The notes under the pieces were generated by a model. That model was not told the DNA's origin and made no database searches. It saw only the letters and a list, made by a program, of their open reading frames with translations. 64,000 bases of DNA, from NCBI RefSeq assembly GCF_902506455.1, contig NZ_LR733844.1, positions 2,467,054-2,531,053 of the forward strand, in the 5' to 3' direction. Each line of letters begins with the position of its first letter. Position 1 is the stretch's first letter. The translations under genes and the position numbers were made by a program. This DNA comes from Sphingomonas sp. 8AM. GTDB taxonomy: Bacteria; Pseudomonadota; Alphaproteobacteria; Sphingomonadales; Sphingomonadaceae. Below are positions 9,222-17,805 of the stretch, one piece after another.

Positions 9222-10226
9222 TCAGCCGAGAATGCGCCGGTACAGCGCGATATATTCGTCAGCCATCCGGGCGACGCTGAACCGCGCGGCGACCGCGCGT
9301 CGGCACGCCGCGCGATCGATATCGCCTGCGCGTTTGATCGCCGCCACCGCTTCCTCGGGTGTGTCGACCAGAAAGCCGGTGACGCCGTGCTCGATCAGTT
9401 CGGGCATCGAGCCGCGGCGCGTGGCGATCACCGGCGTCCCGCACGCCATCGCCTCGATCACCGACAGCCCGAACGGCTCGTCGAAGTTGATGAGGTGGAG
9501 CAGCGCCCGCGCCTTCCCCAGCGCCGCGACCCGCGCCTCCCCGCCGACCGCGCCATGATAGCGGATGCGATCGTCGAGCGCGGGCGCGACAGCACGGTCG
9601 TGATAGCCCTGATCCTGCACGATTCCGTAGAGGTTCAGCGCGCGCCCGGTCGCCCGCGCCGCCGCGATCGCCTCGGCCGCACCCTTGTCGGGATGGAGCC
9701 GCCCGAAGAACAGCAGATCGTCGCTACCCTCGGCGTCGAAGCGGAAATCGTCGAGCGGGATGCCGTGGTGGATCGTCGCCGCGTACCGCAGGTCGGGGTG
9801 CCGATCGGCGTCGCTGATCGCGACATAGTGCACGCGGTCCGCATAGGGCGCGTACATCGGCAGGATACGGTCGGACGAAAAACCGTGGATCGTCGTGACG
9901 ATCGGCCTGTCGATCAGCGGTGCGAAGGCGTGCGCCGGAAAGTCGGCCTGGTTGTGGATCAAGTCGAAGCGATCGGCCTGCGCGAACACATGGCTGAGAT
10001 GGCGATATTCCCACACCTTCGCGTCGATGCGCGGATCTTCTGAGTAAGGCGCGGGCACCACGCCATCAAGCGTGGCGGTCGTGATGCTGTCGAGCGTCGC
10101 GAAGAGAGTGACGTCGACACCGCGCTCGACCAGCGCCTCGGTAAGCAGGTGCGTGACGAGTTCCCACGGGCCGTAATGGCGCGGCGGGGTGCGCCACGCG
10201 ATCGGGGCGAGCATGGCGATCTTCAT
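9222..10226 (-). CDS. Glycosyltransferase family 4 protein
   Basis: 334 residues with the two-Rossmann GT-B layout: N-terminal MKIAMLAPIAWRTPPRHYGP with the glycine-containing acceptor loop, then the nucleotide-sugar half with LLFFGRLHPDKG and the EX7E-type motif EPFGLSVIEAMACGTPVI. GT4 enzymes retain stereochemistry and transfer sugars to glycans, lipids or small acceptors; the specific acceptor is not evident. ATG 10226 is used in place of a TTG one codon upstream. It sits between the GH13 gene and the glutaredoxin-MauE gene, all on the same strand. Confidence 0.88.
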   Translation of the reverse strand: MKIAMLAPIAWRTPPRHYGPWELVTHLLTEALVERGVDVTLFATLDSITTATLDGVVPAPYSEDPRIDAKVWEYRHLSHVFAQADRFDLIHNQADFPAHAFAPLIDRPIVTTIHGFSSDRILPMYAPYADRVHYVAISDADRHPDLRYAATIHHGIPLDDFRFDAEGSDDLLFFGRLHPDKGAAEAIAAARATGRALNLYGIVQDQGYHDRAVAPALDDRIRYHGAVGGEARVAALGKARALLHLINFDEPFGLSVIEAMACGTPVIATRRGSMPELIEHGVTGFLVDTPEEAVAAIKRAGDIDRAACRRAVAARFSVARMADEYIALYRRILG

Positions 10227-10300
10227 CAACGATGGTCCTTGGTCATGGCGCGCCCGGGCGCAGCGATTGGTCGCTACGCCGGTGCAAGTCTCGGAGACGG

Positions 10301-11878
10301 TTAGCGGAAGATCACGCCTTCGTCCCCGCGCAAATAATCGCTCGCTGCGCCGGGCAGCGTCGACAGCAACATCGTGCCCGCAAATGGCAGCGGGCGCGCT
10401 TCACCGGTCAGGTTCAGCGCCACCCGCAGCTGCTCGCCGCCATGCCGGCGCTCATAGGCCAGCACCCCGTCCGCGGCGTCCAGCAAGCGGAAGTCTCCGA
10501 CCGACAACGCCGCCCGCTCGCGCCGCAGTGCGAGCAGGCGGCGGTAGAGTGTCAGCATCGAGCCCCCGTCCTGTTCCTGCGCGGCGACGTTGCGGGTCGG
10601 CCAGTCGGGGTTGAGCGGCAACCACGGCTCGACGGTCGAGAAGCCCGCGAAGGATGAGGCGTCCCACGGCATCGGCGTGCGCGAGCGGTCGCGGCCGATG
10701 CCGATGCCGGGCTGGCGAAGCTCCTGCGGATCGCGGACGCGGTCGGCGGGGATGTCGACCTGGCCGATGCCGAGTTCGTCGCCCTGGTAGAGCGTCGGCG
10801 TGCCGCGCAGCGTGAGCAGCAGCATCGCGGCGACGCGCGCCTGCGCCTCGCCGATCCGCGCGGCGATCCGCGGCGCGTCGTGGCTGCCGATCACCCAGTT
10901 GGGCCAGCCGTGCGGCGGGAGGCTCGCCTCATAGGCGGCGATCATGTCGCGCAAGGTCGCGGCATCCCACGCATTTTCGATGAGCTGGAAGTTGAACGGC
11001 AGATGCACCTGCGGGCGTTCGGGCGTGCCGTACCAGCGCGCGTGACGATCGTTGGGGAGGAAGATCTCGCCGATCAGTACGCGCCCCTGCCCATCGGCAC
11101 CGTAGCTGTCGGCGAGCGCGCGCATCTCGGCGGCGATCGCGTGCGCCTCGGGTTGATCGGTCGAATGTTGCTGGATCAACCGGTCGCGCTCGGTGATGCC
11201 GGGGCGCCAATAGGGGTTCGGCGGATTGTCCGGGAAGCCTTCGGCCTTCACGATGTGCCACAACACGTCGATGCGGAACCCGTCGACGCCGCGATCGAAC
11301 CAGAAGCGCATCGCATCCAGCATCGCCGCCTTCAGCGCGGGGTTGCGCCAGTTGAGATCGGGTTGCTGTTTCAGGAAGGCGTGGAGATGATATTGGCCGC
11401 TGTTGGCGTCATATTCCCACGCCGAGCCGCCGAAATCGCTGATCCAGTTGTTCGGCGGGCCACCATCGGGCGCCGGATCGCGCCAGATATACCAGTCGCG
11501 TTTCGGGCTGTTTCGCCCGGAGCGGCTTTCGACGAACCACGGGTGCTGGTCGGAGCTGTGGTTCGGCACGAAATCGAGCAGCAGCTTCAGCCCGCGTGCG
11601 TGGATGGCGGCGAGCAACCGGTCGAACGCCGCCAGATCGCCGAACAGCGGCTCGACTCCGCAATAATCGGCGACGTCATAGCCGAAGTCGGCCATCGGCG
11701 ACGGGAAGATCGGGGACAACCAGATCGCGTCGACGCCCAGTGCGGCGACATGGTCGAGCCGCCGCTCGATCCCGGCGAGATCGCCGACGCCGTCGCCGTC
11801 GCTGTCCTGAAAGGAGCGCGGGTAGATTTGATAGACGGTGCCGCGTTCCCACCACGGGTGACTGGTTTGGTTGCTCAT
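10301..11878 (-). CDS. GH13 alpha-glucosidase (oligo-1,6-glucosidase/alpha-glucosidase type)
   Basis: 525 residues with the four GH13 regions: DFVPNHSSDQHPWF, DGFRIDVLWH (nucleophile Asp), GEIFLPN (acid/base Glu) and VIGSHDAPR (transition-state Asp). The N-terminus WWERGTVYQIYPRSFQDSDG is typical of alpha-glucosidases. No signal peptide is visible, so it is probably cytoplasmic and releases glucose from imported alpha-glucosides. It is followed on the same strand by the GT4 gene; there is no transporter or LacI regulator here as in typical maltose clusters. Confidence 0.93.
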   Translation of the reverse strand: MSNQTSHPWWERGTVYQIYPRSFQDSDGDGVGDLAGIERRLDHVAALGVDAIWLSPIFPSPMADFGYDVADYCGVEPLFGDLAAFDRLLAAIHARGLKLLLDFVPNHSSDQHPWFVESRSGRNSPKRDWYIWRDPAPDGGPPNNWISDFGGSAWEYDANSGQYHLHAFLKQQPDLNWRNPALKAAMLDAMRFWFDRGVDGFRIDVLWHIVKAEGFPDNPPNPYWRPGITERDRLIQQHSTDQPEAHAIAAEMRALADSYGADGQGRVLIGEIFLPNDRHARWYGTPERPQVHLPFNFQLIENAWDAATLRDMIAAYEASLPPHGWPNWVIGSHDAPRIAARIGEAQARVAAMLLLTLRGTPTLYQGDELGIGQVDIPADRVRDPQELRQPGIGIGRDRSRTPMPWDASSFAGFSTVEPWLPLNPDWPTRNVAAQEQDGGSMLTLYRRLLALRRERAALSVGDFRLLDAADGVLAYERRHGGEQLRVALNLTGEARPLPFAGTMLLSTLPGAASDYLRGDEGVIFR

Positions 11879-11942
11879 CGACGGCGGTAACGGCGGGGCG
11901 GGGGATGCGATCCCGCGTGCGTGTCGTCATCCCGCCCCCTTC

Positions 11943-12024
11943 GTCATTCCCGCGGCCAGAACCTCGGACGTTTCGGTCATCACGAAGACCTGCGCGTCTG
12001 GATACCCGCCTGCGCGGGAATGAC
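11943..12024. repeat. Palindromic extragenic repeat, family C copy 1
   Basis: About 82 bases with inverted ends GTCATTCCCGCG and CGCGGGAATGAC and the inner motif TGCGCGTCTGGATACCCGCC. A related copy lies at 16112-16205, inside a gene. This copy lies in the divergent gap (11879-12188) between the GH13 gene and the oxidase operon. Apart from this repeat, the gap holds the probable uncertain 5' end of the COX2 gene. Confidence 0.75.
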
Positions 12025-12188
12025 GGGGTGGCCAGCAACACAACGTCACCGTCGAAGCAGGAACAAAGCGACCGCGCGGCTCTTAACGTAGGATAGCGCA
12101 GGGGGCGGCGATTTTCGGTTCGGGGCGGCAATCCGCATTCACGACTTTTGGTAGCGAAGCGGCGTGGCTGGCCGGGCTGACCGGCTGG

Positions 12189-13037
12189 ATGGTGCTGGGC
12201 GCGGTGGTCATCGCCGGGGCGCTCGGTGCGCTGATGGTCGTTGCGCAGCGCAGCCGCGAAGGCGCGATCACGCATCGGCAGGGGATGCGGCTGGTGCTGT
12301 GGGCGGGCGGCGTGGTGCCGACCGTGGTGTTGCTGACGCTGCTGATCTCCACCTTGCCCGCGATGCGTCCGATCGCCGTCAAACCCGACGACCTGCGGAT
12401 CACCGTTACCGGCGAGCAATTCTGGTGGCGGGTCCGCTACCAGCCGGCGGGGCAGCCAGCGGTCGGCGATGCGAACGAGCTGCGCGTGCCGGTCGGGCGC
12501 GACGTCGAGCTGCTGCTCGAGGCAGGTGACGTGCTGCACAGCTTCTGGGTGCCGGGGCTGGCGGGCAAGCTCGACATGGTTCCGGGGCGGACGAACAGGC
12601 TGGTCGTCCATGCCACGCGCGCCGGGCGGTTTCGCGGGCAATGCGCCGAATTCTGCGGGTTGAGTCACGCGCTGATGGCGTTCGACGTGGTGGCGATGGA
12701 GCCGGCCGCGTTCGACGCCTGGCTGGCGGCGCGCCGCACGCCCGCGCCGGTCGGCGGTGACGTCGGCGGTGAGGGGGCGAGGCTGTTCGCGGCGAATGGC
12801 TGCGGTGGCTGCCACAGGGTCGCAGGCCTGTCGGATGCGACGATCGGGCCGGACCTGACGCATCTTGGGAGCCGCCCGTCGCTGGGTGCGGGAATGCAGA
12901 AGCGGACGCACGCCAATCTGGTGCGTTTCATCCGCGAGGCACCGACGGCGAAGCCCGGTGCGCGGATGCCCGCCTATCCGCAGATGACGAACGAGGATGC
13001 GGCGACGATCGCGCGCTGGCTGGAGCAATCGAAATGA
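12189..13037 (+). CDS. ctaC: Cytochrome c oxidase subunit II with fused cytochrome c domain (start uncertain)
   Basis: The ATG at 12189 gives 282 residues: one or two membrane helices, a cupredoxin domain with the complete CuA set (His117, Cys152, Glu154, Cys156, His160, Met163 in QCAEFCGLSHALM), and a C-terminal heme-c domain with CGGCH at 205-209 and a Met ligand in RMPAYPQM. CuA plus heme c means cytochrome c or another c-type donor feeds this oxidase. The frame is open further upstream to 12087 and reads QSAFTTFGSEAAWLAGLTGW, which resembles the usual COX2 N-terminus, yet contains no ATG, GTG or TTG. The true start or an N-terminal lesion is unresolved. It overlaps the next gene by ATGA. 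Confidence 0.88.
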   Translation: MVLGAVVIAGALGALMVVAQRSREGAITHRQGMRLVLWAGGVVPTVVLLTLLISTLPAMRPIAVKPDDLRITVTGEQFWWRVRYQPAGQPAVGDANELRVPVGRDVELLLEAGDVLHSFWVPGLAGKLDMVPGRTNRLVVHATRAGRFRGQCAEFCGLSHALMAFDVVAMEPAAFDAWLAARRTPAPVGGDVGGEGARLFAANGCGGCHRVAGLSDATIGPDLTHLGSRPSLGAGMQKRTHANLVRFIREAPTAKPGARMPAYPQMTNEDAATIARWLEQSK

Positions 13038-15559
13038 GCCTCCATGCGCAGGACGATCCTGCCCTTCGCGCCGCGCAGGAAGAACGGCTCCGCGCGGTGT
13101 GGAAGCCGCCGACCGGCTGGTTCTTCCGCTGGACCGATACCAACAACAACCAGGTCGGCGTCTGGTACACGCTGACCGCGTTCGGTTTCATGCTGTTCGC
13201 GGGCGTGCTGGCGATGATCATGCGCGCGCAGCTCGCCGTCCCCGAAAACGACCTCGTCAGCCCTGCGACCTTCAACCAGCTGTTCACGCTGCACGGGTCG
13301 ATGATGATGTTCCTGTTCGCGGTGCCGATGTTCGAGGCGGTCTCGATCATCCTGCTGCCGCAATTGCTGGGCGCGCGCGACCTGCCGTTTCCGCGGCTGT
13401 CGGCGTTCGGATACTGGAGCTTCCTGATCGGCGGCGTGTTCGTCTCCGGATCGATCTTCTTCAACGTCGCGCCCGATGGCGGCTGGTTCATGTATCCGCC
13501 GTTCACGACCCGCACCGATCTGTCGGGGCTGGGCGCGGACATCTGGATGCTGGGGCTCAGCTTCATCGAGGTGTCGTCGGTGGCCGCCGCCGTCGAGCTG
13601 ATCGTCGGCGTGCTGAAGTGCCGCCCGCCCGGCATGCGGCTGAACCTGATGCCGCTCTACGCCTGGTACATCCTGGTCGTGGCGGTGATGATCCTCTTCG
13701 CCTTCCCGCCGCTGATCGCGGGCGACGTGCTGTTCGAGATGGAGCGGCTGCTCGGCTGGCCGTTCTTCGATCAGGCCAAGGGTGGCGATCCGATCCTGTG
13801 GCAGCACCTGTTCTGGATCTTCGGCCACCCCGAGGTCTATATCGTCTTCCTGCCGTCGATCGCGCTGTTCGCGATGATCGTGCCGACCTTCGCGCGGCGG
13901 CATCTGCTCGGCTATCCGTGGATCGTGCTCGCGGCGGTCGGGACGGCGTTCCTGTCGTTCGGGCTGTGGGTCCACCATATGTTCACGACCGGGCTGCCCA
14001 AGATCAGCCTCGCGTTCTTCTCGGCGGCGTCCGAGGCGGTGGCGATCCCGACCGGTATCCAGATCTTCGCGTTCATCGCCACGCTTTGGGCGGGGCGCGT
14101 CGTGTGGTCGACGCCGTTGTTGTACGTCACGGGCTCGCTCGCGATCTTTGTGATCGGCGGGCTGACCGGCGTGATGGTGGCGATCGCGCCGTTCGACTGG
14201 CAGGCGCACGACACCTATTTCATCGTCGCGCATCTGCACTACGTGTTGATCGGCGGGACGCTGATCCCGTTGTTCGGCGGGCTTTACTATTACTGGCCGC
14301 TGATCACCGGCAAGAAGCTGTCCGACCGGATGGGGCGCACCGCCTTCTGGTTCCTGTTCGCGGGCGCGAACCTCACCTTCTTCCCGATGCATTTCTCCGG
14401 CTTGCTCGGGATGCCGCGGCGCGTGTTCACCTATCCCGCCGAACTGGGGATCGGCGGGCTGAACCTCGCATCGACGATCGGGTCGTGGGTGTTCGCGGCG
14501 GGCGTGGCGATCGTGTGCGTCGATCTGGCGCTGAGCCCGCGGCGGAGCAAGAGCCGGCGCAATCCGTGGGACGCCGGGACGCTCGAATGGCTCGCGCATC
14601 CCGATGACGAGGATTGGGGCATCCGCTCTGTGCCGCTGATCGAGAGCCGCTATCCGATCTGGGACCAGCCGGACTTCGTGAAGAAGGTCGACGAGGGTCG
14701 CTTCTTCCTGCCCGATGCCGAGGAGGGCCGCCGCGAGACGATCATCACCAGCGTGCTCGACGCGCGGCCGGTGCAGGTGGTGCGGCTGGGCGGGCCGAGC
14801 ATCAAGCCGATGCTGACCGCGATCGCGCTGGGCAGCGTGTTCATCCTGACCACCTATCACCTCTATTGGGCAGCGCTGGTCGGCGCGGTGGCGACGTTGT
14901 GGATGGTGCTGTGGTGGCTGTGGACCGGCACCGCGGAGATCCCGGAGAAGGACTGCAAGCCGATCGGGCATGGCATCGAGCTGCCGCTCTACATCTCGGG
15001 CGCATCGGCGAGCGGGTGGTGGGCGATGTTCATCACGATGATGGCGGATGCGACCGCGTTCTCGGGGCTGGTGTTCGGTTACTTCTTCTTCTGGACGCGG
15101 CATGAGGATTTTCCACCGGGCGGCGCGGGGCTCGACGGACCGGGGGCGTTCTGGCCGATGGTCGCGCTGGCGGTGTCGCTGGCGGGCTGGCTGATGACGA
15201 TCGCGGCGCGCGAGACGAACCGTCGCGGGCTGGTCGGGGCGGCGCGGGCGTTGCTGGCGCTGGGGGCGGTCGCGTCGCTGGCGGCGATCGGCGCGGGGCT
15301 GGCGGGGCCGTGGCTGTCGGGGCTGGCACCGAAGCTGCACGTCTATCCCGCGATCGTCTGGACATTGGTGATCTGGACCACCGCGCACGCCGGCGTGGGG
15401 GCGATCATGCAGCTCTATACGCTGGCGCGCAGTTGCGCGGGGAAGATGACGCCGAAATACGATGCCGACGTCCGTAACATCACCGTCTACCAGCATTTCA
15501 TGGCGCTGACCGCGGTGGTGACCTACGCCACGATCGGCCTGTTCCCGGGGGCGGCATGA
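13034..15559 (+). CDS. ctaD: Cytochrome c oxidase subunit I-III fusion
   Basis: 841 residues. Residues 1 to about 560 are COX1: WFFRWTDTNNNQVGVWY, the heme ligand in FTLHGSMMMF, GHPEVYIVFLPS (CuB His, cross-linked Tyr, proton-channel Glu), WVHHMFTTG and the heme ligand pair near HLHYVLIGG. After an ORF-continuous linker around IPEKDCKPIGHGIELPLYISG, the rest is a COX3-like domain with several helices ending YQHFMALTAVVTYATIG. Such I-III fusions occur in caa3/ba-type oxidases. It couples to COX2 (ATGA) and to the next gene (ATGA), forming a five-gene operon. Confidence 0.94.
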   Translation: MSLHAQDDPALRAAQEERLRAVWKPPTGWFFRWTDTNNNQVGVWYTLTAFGFMLFAGVLAMIMRAQLAVPENDLVSPATFNQLFTLHGSMMMFLFAVPMFEAVSIILLPQLLGARDLPFPRLSAFGYWSFLIGGVFVSGSIFFNVAPDGGWFMYPPFTTRTDLSGLGADIWMLGLSFIEVSSVAAAVELIVGVLKCRPPGMRLNLMPLYAWYILVVAVMILFAFPPLIAGDVLFEMERLLGWPFFDQAKGGDPILWQHLFWIFGHPEVYIVFLPSIALFAMIVPTFARRHLLGYPWIVLAAVGTAFLSFGLWVHHMFTTGLPKISLAFFSAASEAVAIPTGIQIFAFIATLWAGRVVWSTPLLYVTGSLAIFVIGGLTGVMVAIAPFDWQAHDTYFIVAHLHYVLIGGTLIPLFGGLYYYWPLITGKKLSDRMGRTAFWFLFAGANLTFFPMHFSGLLGMPRRVFTYPAELGIGGLNLASTIGSWVFAAGVAIVCVDLALSPRRSKSRRNPWDAGTLEWLAHPDDEDWGIRSVPLIESRYPIWDQPDFVKKVDEGRFFLPDAEEGRRETIITSVLDARPVQVVRLGGPSIKPMLTAIALGSVFILTTYHLYWAALVGAVATLWMVLWWLWTGTAEIPEKDCKPIGHGIELPLYISGASASGWWAMFITMMADATAFSGLVFGYFFFWTRHEDFPPGGAGLDGPGAFWPMVALAVSLAGWLMTIAARETNRRGLVGAARALLALGAVASLAAIGAGLAGPWLSGLAPKLHVYPAIVWTLVIWTTAHAGVGAIMQLYTLARSCAGKMTPKYDADVRNITVYQHFMALTAVVTYATIGLFPGAA

Positions 15560-15963
15560 AGAACGAGGCGCCGCATGGCCCCGAGCGGCGCGGGCTGCGG
15601 CACCGGCTGCGCGAGGTGCGCGTCACCTTGTGGACGCTGATCGTCCCGCCGAGCGTGTGGGCGGTGCATTTCCTGTTCTGCTATCTATGGGCGGCGGTGA
15701 GTTGCGCCAGGCTGGGCGAGCTGCCGCGCTTCACGGTGGCGTTCGTGATCGGGACGGTGGTGGCGGAGGCGATCATCCTGGCCTCGGGCTGGATCGCCTG
15801 GGTGCAGACGCACACGCCCGGCGACCCCGCACCGCACGATCAGGGGACCGACATCGACCGGTTGCGCTTCCTGGCGGTGTCGACGTTGTTGCTGGCGGGG
15901 CTCAGCTTCGTGGCGGTGATCTTCACCGCGGTGCCGGCGCTGATGCTGACGGATTGCCGATGA
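15556..15963 (+). CDS. Small membrane protein of the oxidase operon, function unknown
   Basis: 135 residues with three predicted membrane helices (about 28-48, 58-80 and 105-130), an Arg-rich cytoplasmic N-terminus and a cysteine in LWAAVSCARLG. It resembles uncharacterised membrane proteins found next to COX1-COX3 fusions and may be an accessory subunit or assembly factor. It overlaps both neighbours by ATGA, so stoichiometric co-translation is likely. Confidence 0.75.
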   Translation: MKNEAPHGPERRGLRHRLREVRVTLWTLIVPPSVWAVHFLFCYLWAAVSCARLGELPRFTVAFVIGTVVAEAIILASGWIAWVQTHTPGDPAPHDQGTDIDRLRFLAVSTLLLAGLSFVAVIFTAVPALMLTDCR

Positions 15964-16619
15964 TGCTGGCGGGGGTCTTGCTGGCGCTGGCGGCGACGGT
16001 GCTGGGGTTCGCCGGGCTCGGGATGACCGGGCATATGGCCGCGCATATGGTGGCGGTGGCGGTGGCCGCGCCGGTGCTGGCGTGGGGCATGACCAATCGT
16101 CAGCCACATCCGTCATTCCCGCGTAGCCGGGAAACCAGACGCGCAGGTTTTTCGATCGAGCCGCGGAGGTCCGGGGTTCTGGATTCCCGCCTGCGCGGGA
16201 ATGACGGTGGGGCGGGTGGGCCGCTGGCGTGGGCGACGGTGGAGTTCGTCGTCGTCTGGGCATGGCATGCACCGGGGCTGCGCGGGCTGGCAGACATGCA
16301 TCCGGCAGTCGCGCTCATCGAGCAGGCGATGTTCCTCGGTGTCGGCATCGGATTGTGGCGCGCGGCGGTCGCGCATCCGGCGGGCGGGGTCGCGGCGCTG
16401 TTGCTGACGTCAATGCACATGACGTTGCTCGGCGCGCTGATCGGGCTCGCGCCACGGCCGCTCTACGCGATGATGGCGATGCATCCTGCGCCGGGGCTGG
16501 ACGCCCTCGCCGACCAGCAACTGGGCGGAGTGGTGATGCTGGTGGTCGGCGGGGTGGCTTATTGTCTGGGCGGGCTGGCGCTGCTCGGCCCGATGTTGAG
16601 GGAGCGCGCGGCGGCATGA
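15960..16619 (+). CDS. CtaG-like cytochrome c oxidase assembly membrane protein carrying an in-frame repeat insertion
   Basis: 219 residues, several membrane helices with MTGHMAAHMVAVAVAAPVLAWG and VEFVVVWAWHAPGLRGLAD, the histidine-containing pattern of the caa3_CtaG family, whose members assist copper insertion into caa3-type oxidases. Residues about 50-84 (SFPRSRETRRAGF through DSRLRGNDGG) are encoded by a family C palindromic repeat and replace a short loop between helices. The frame is kept, so the protein may still work with a hydrophilic 30-odd residue loop. It overlaps the upstream gene and the downstream cytochrome gene by ATGA. Confidence 0.78.
   Translation: MMLAGVLLALAATVLGFAGLGMTGHMAAHMVAVAVAAPVLAWGMTNRQPHPSFPRSRETRRAGFSIEPRRSGVLDSRLRGNDGGAGGPLAWATVEFVVVWAWHAPGLRGLADMHPAVALIEQAMFLGVGIGLWRAAVAHPAGGVAALLLTSMHMTLLGALIGLAPRPLYAMMAMHPAPGLDALADQQLGGVVMLVVGGVAYCLGGLALLGPMLRERAAA
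16112..16205. repeat. Palindromic repeat, family C copy 2, inside the CtaG-like gene
   Basis: About 94 bases with ends GTCATTCCCGCG and CGCGGGAATGAC, similar to 11943-12024. Unlike the other repeats here it lies within a reading frame, and it is translated in the frame that gives DSRLRGNDG, without a stop codon. Confidence 0.85.
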
Positions 16620-17683
16620 CGATCCGGCTGACATGGAAGCGCGCGGTCGCCGGGTTGCTCGGGATCGTGCTGGCGGGGCTGCTGTTCGCCTGGTCGGGGG
16701 TGTTCAACATCGCCGCCTCGTCGGGGCATTGGGCGGTGACCGAGTGGTTCCTGCACTGGACGATGCGCAACTCGGTCAGGACGCACAGTTTCTTCGACTC
16801 GCCGAAGGATCCGATCGCGACCGATGGCGGGCTGGTCAGCGCCGCGGGGCATTTCGCCGCCGCCTGCGCGAGCTGTCACGGCGCGCCCGGGCAGCGTCCC
16901 TCGCCGGTGATGCAGAAGGCGATGCCGCCCGCCCCTGATCTGGCGATCAATGCGCGGCAATGGACCGACGGGCAGCTGTTCTACATCCTGCGCCACGGCG
17001 TGAAATATTCGGGGATGCCGGCCTGGGCCGGGGCGAAGCGCGACGGCGAGATCCGGCGGATGGTGGCGTTCGTCCGCCGCCTGCCCGACATGACCCCGGC
17101 GCAATATCGCGCGCTGAGCGGGCAGGCGCAGGGTGCGGGGACCGCCGACGTCCGCGCGCTGGGCAGCAACGTGCTGGCCGGGTGCGTCGCCTGTCACGGG
17201 ACGGACGGGCGCGGGCGCGGGCAGCCGGATATTCCGATCCTCGGCGGGCAGCACCCGCGCTATCTGGAAGCGGCGCTGGCTGCCTATGCCGACGGGCGAC
17301 GGGCGAGTGCGGTGATGGCGAATGCCGCCGCGATCCTTACCGCCGACGAGCGGCGGGAACTGGCAGCGCATTTCGCCGCGCTGCCGGGCTTGCGCGCCGA
17401 CGCCGTACCGCGCGGCGACCCGCGCGCGCGGGTGATCGTCGAGCGCGGGCTGCCCGAACGCCAGCTTCCCGCCTGTGCGAGCTGCCACGGCGCCGGCAAG
17501 CCGCAGCCGCTGCTGGTCGGGCAACGCGCGACCTATATCGCCACACGGCTGCGCTACTGGAAGGGCGACGGCAAGGAGATCGACGCGCGCCTCCCACAGA
17601 ACGTAATGCCGGTGATCGCGCGGCGCATTCCCGAGGAGTTGATCGACCCGCTGGCGCGCTACCTGGCCGGCGAGGCACGTTAG
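16616..17683 (+). CDS. Membrane-anchored triheme cytochrome c
   Basis: 355 residues with an N-terminal anchor helix (about 10-27) and three heme-c sites: CASCH at 84-88, CVACH at 190-194 and CASCH at 287-291. Each lies in a class I cytochrome c-like domain; methionine ligand candidates include YSGMPAW near 133 and NVMPVIAR near the C-terminus. As last gene of the oxidase operon it is a likely periplasmic electron carrier delivering electrons to the CuA/heme-c subunit or linking it to a bc1 complex or dehydrogenase. The layout resembles the cytochrome subunits of alcohol/aldehyde dehydrogenases, but no dehydrogenase is adjacent. Confidence 0.88.
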   Translation: MTIRLTWKRAVAGLLGIVLAGLLFAWSGVFNIAASSGHWAVTEWFLHWTMRNSVRTHSFFDSPKDPIATDGGLVSAAGHFAAACASCHGAPGQRPSPVMQKAMPPAPDLAINARQWTDGQLFYILRHGVKYSGMPAWAGAKRDGEIRRMVAFVRRLPDMTPAQYRALSGQAQGAGTADVRALGSNVLAGCVACHGTDGRGRGQPDIPILGGQHPRYLEAALAAYADGRRASAVMANAAAILTADERRELAAHFAALPGLRADAVPRGDPRARVIVERGLPERQLPACASCHGAGKPQPLLVGQRATYIATRLRYWKGDGKEIDARLPQNVMPVIARRIPEELIDPLARYLAGEAR

Positions 17684-17805
17684 ACGTTAGGATCGTTTCG
17701 GAGGAAAGCGTCATTCCGGGTCGCTAACGGCAGCGGATTGGTCCACAACCATCACTGTCCACGGCCGCGCCCGCGCTGCGACCGGCAACCGGCTAGGAGG
17801 CGGTG

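Noticed and set aside
12974..15496. 840-codon open frame on the minus strand opposite the COX1-COX3 fusion
   Set aside because: Arg/His/Asp-rich translation without motifs, typical of antisense frames in GC-rich DNA; the plus strand carries a clear oxidase gene.
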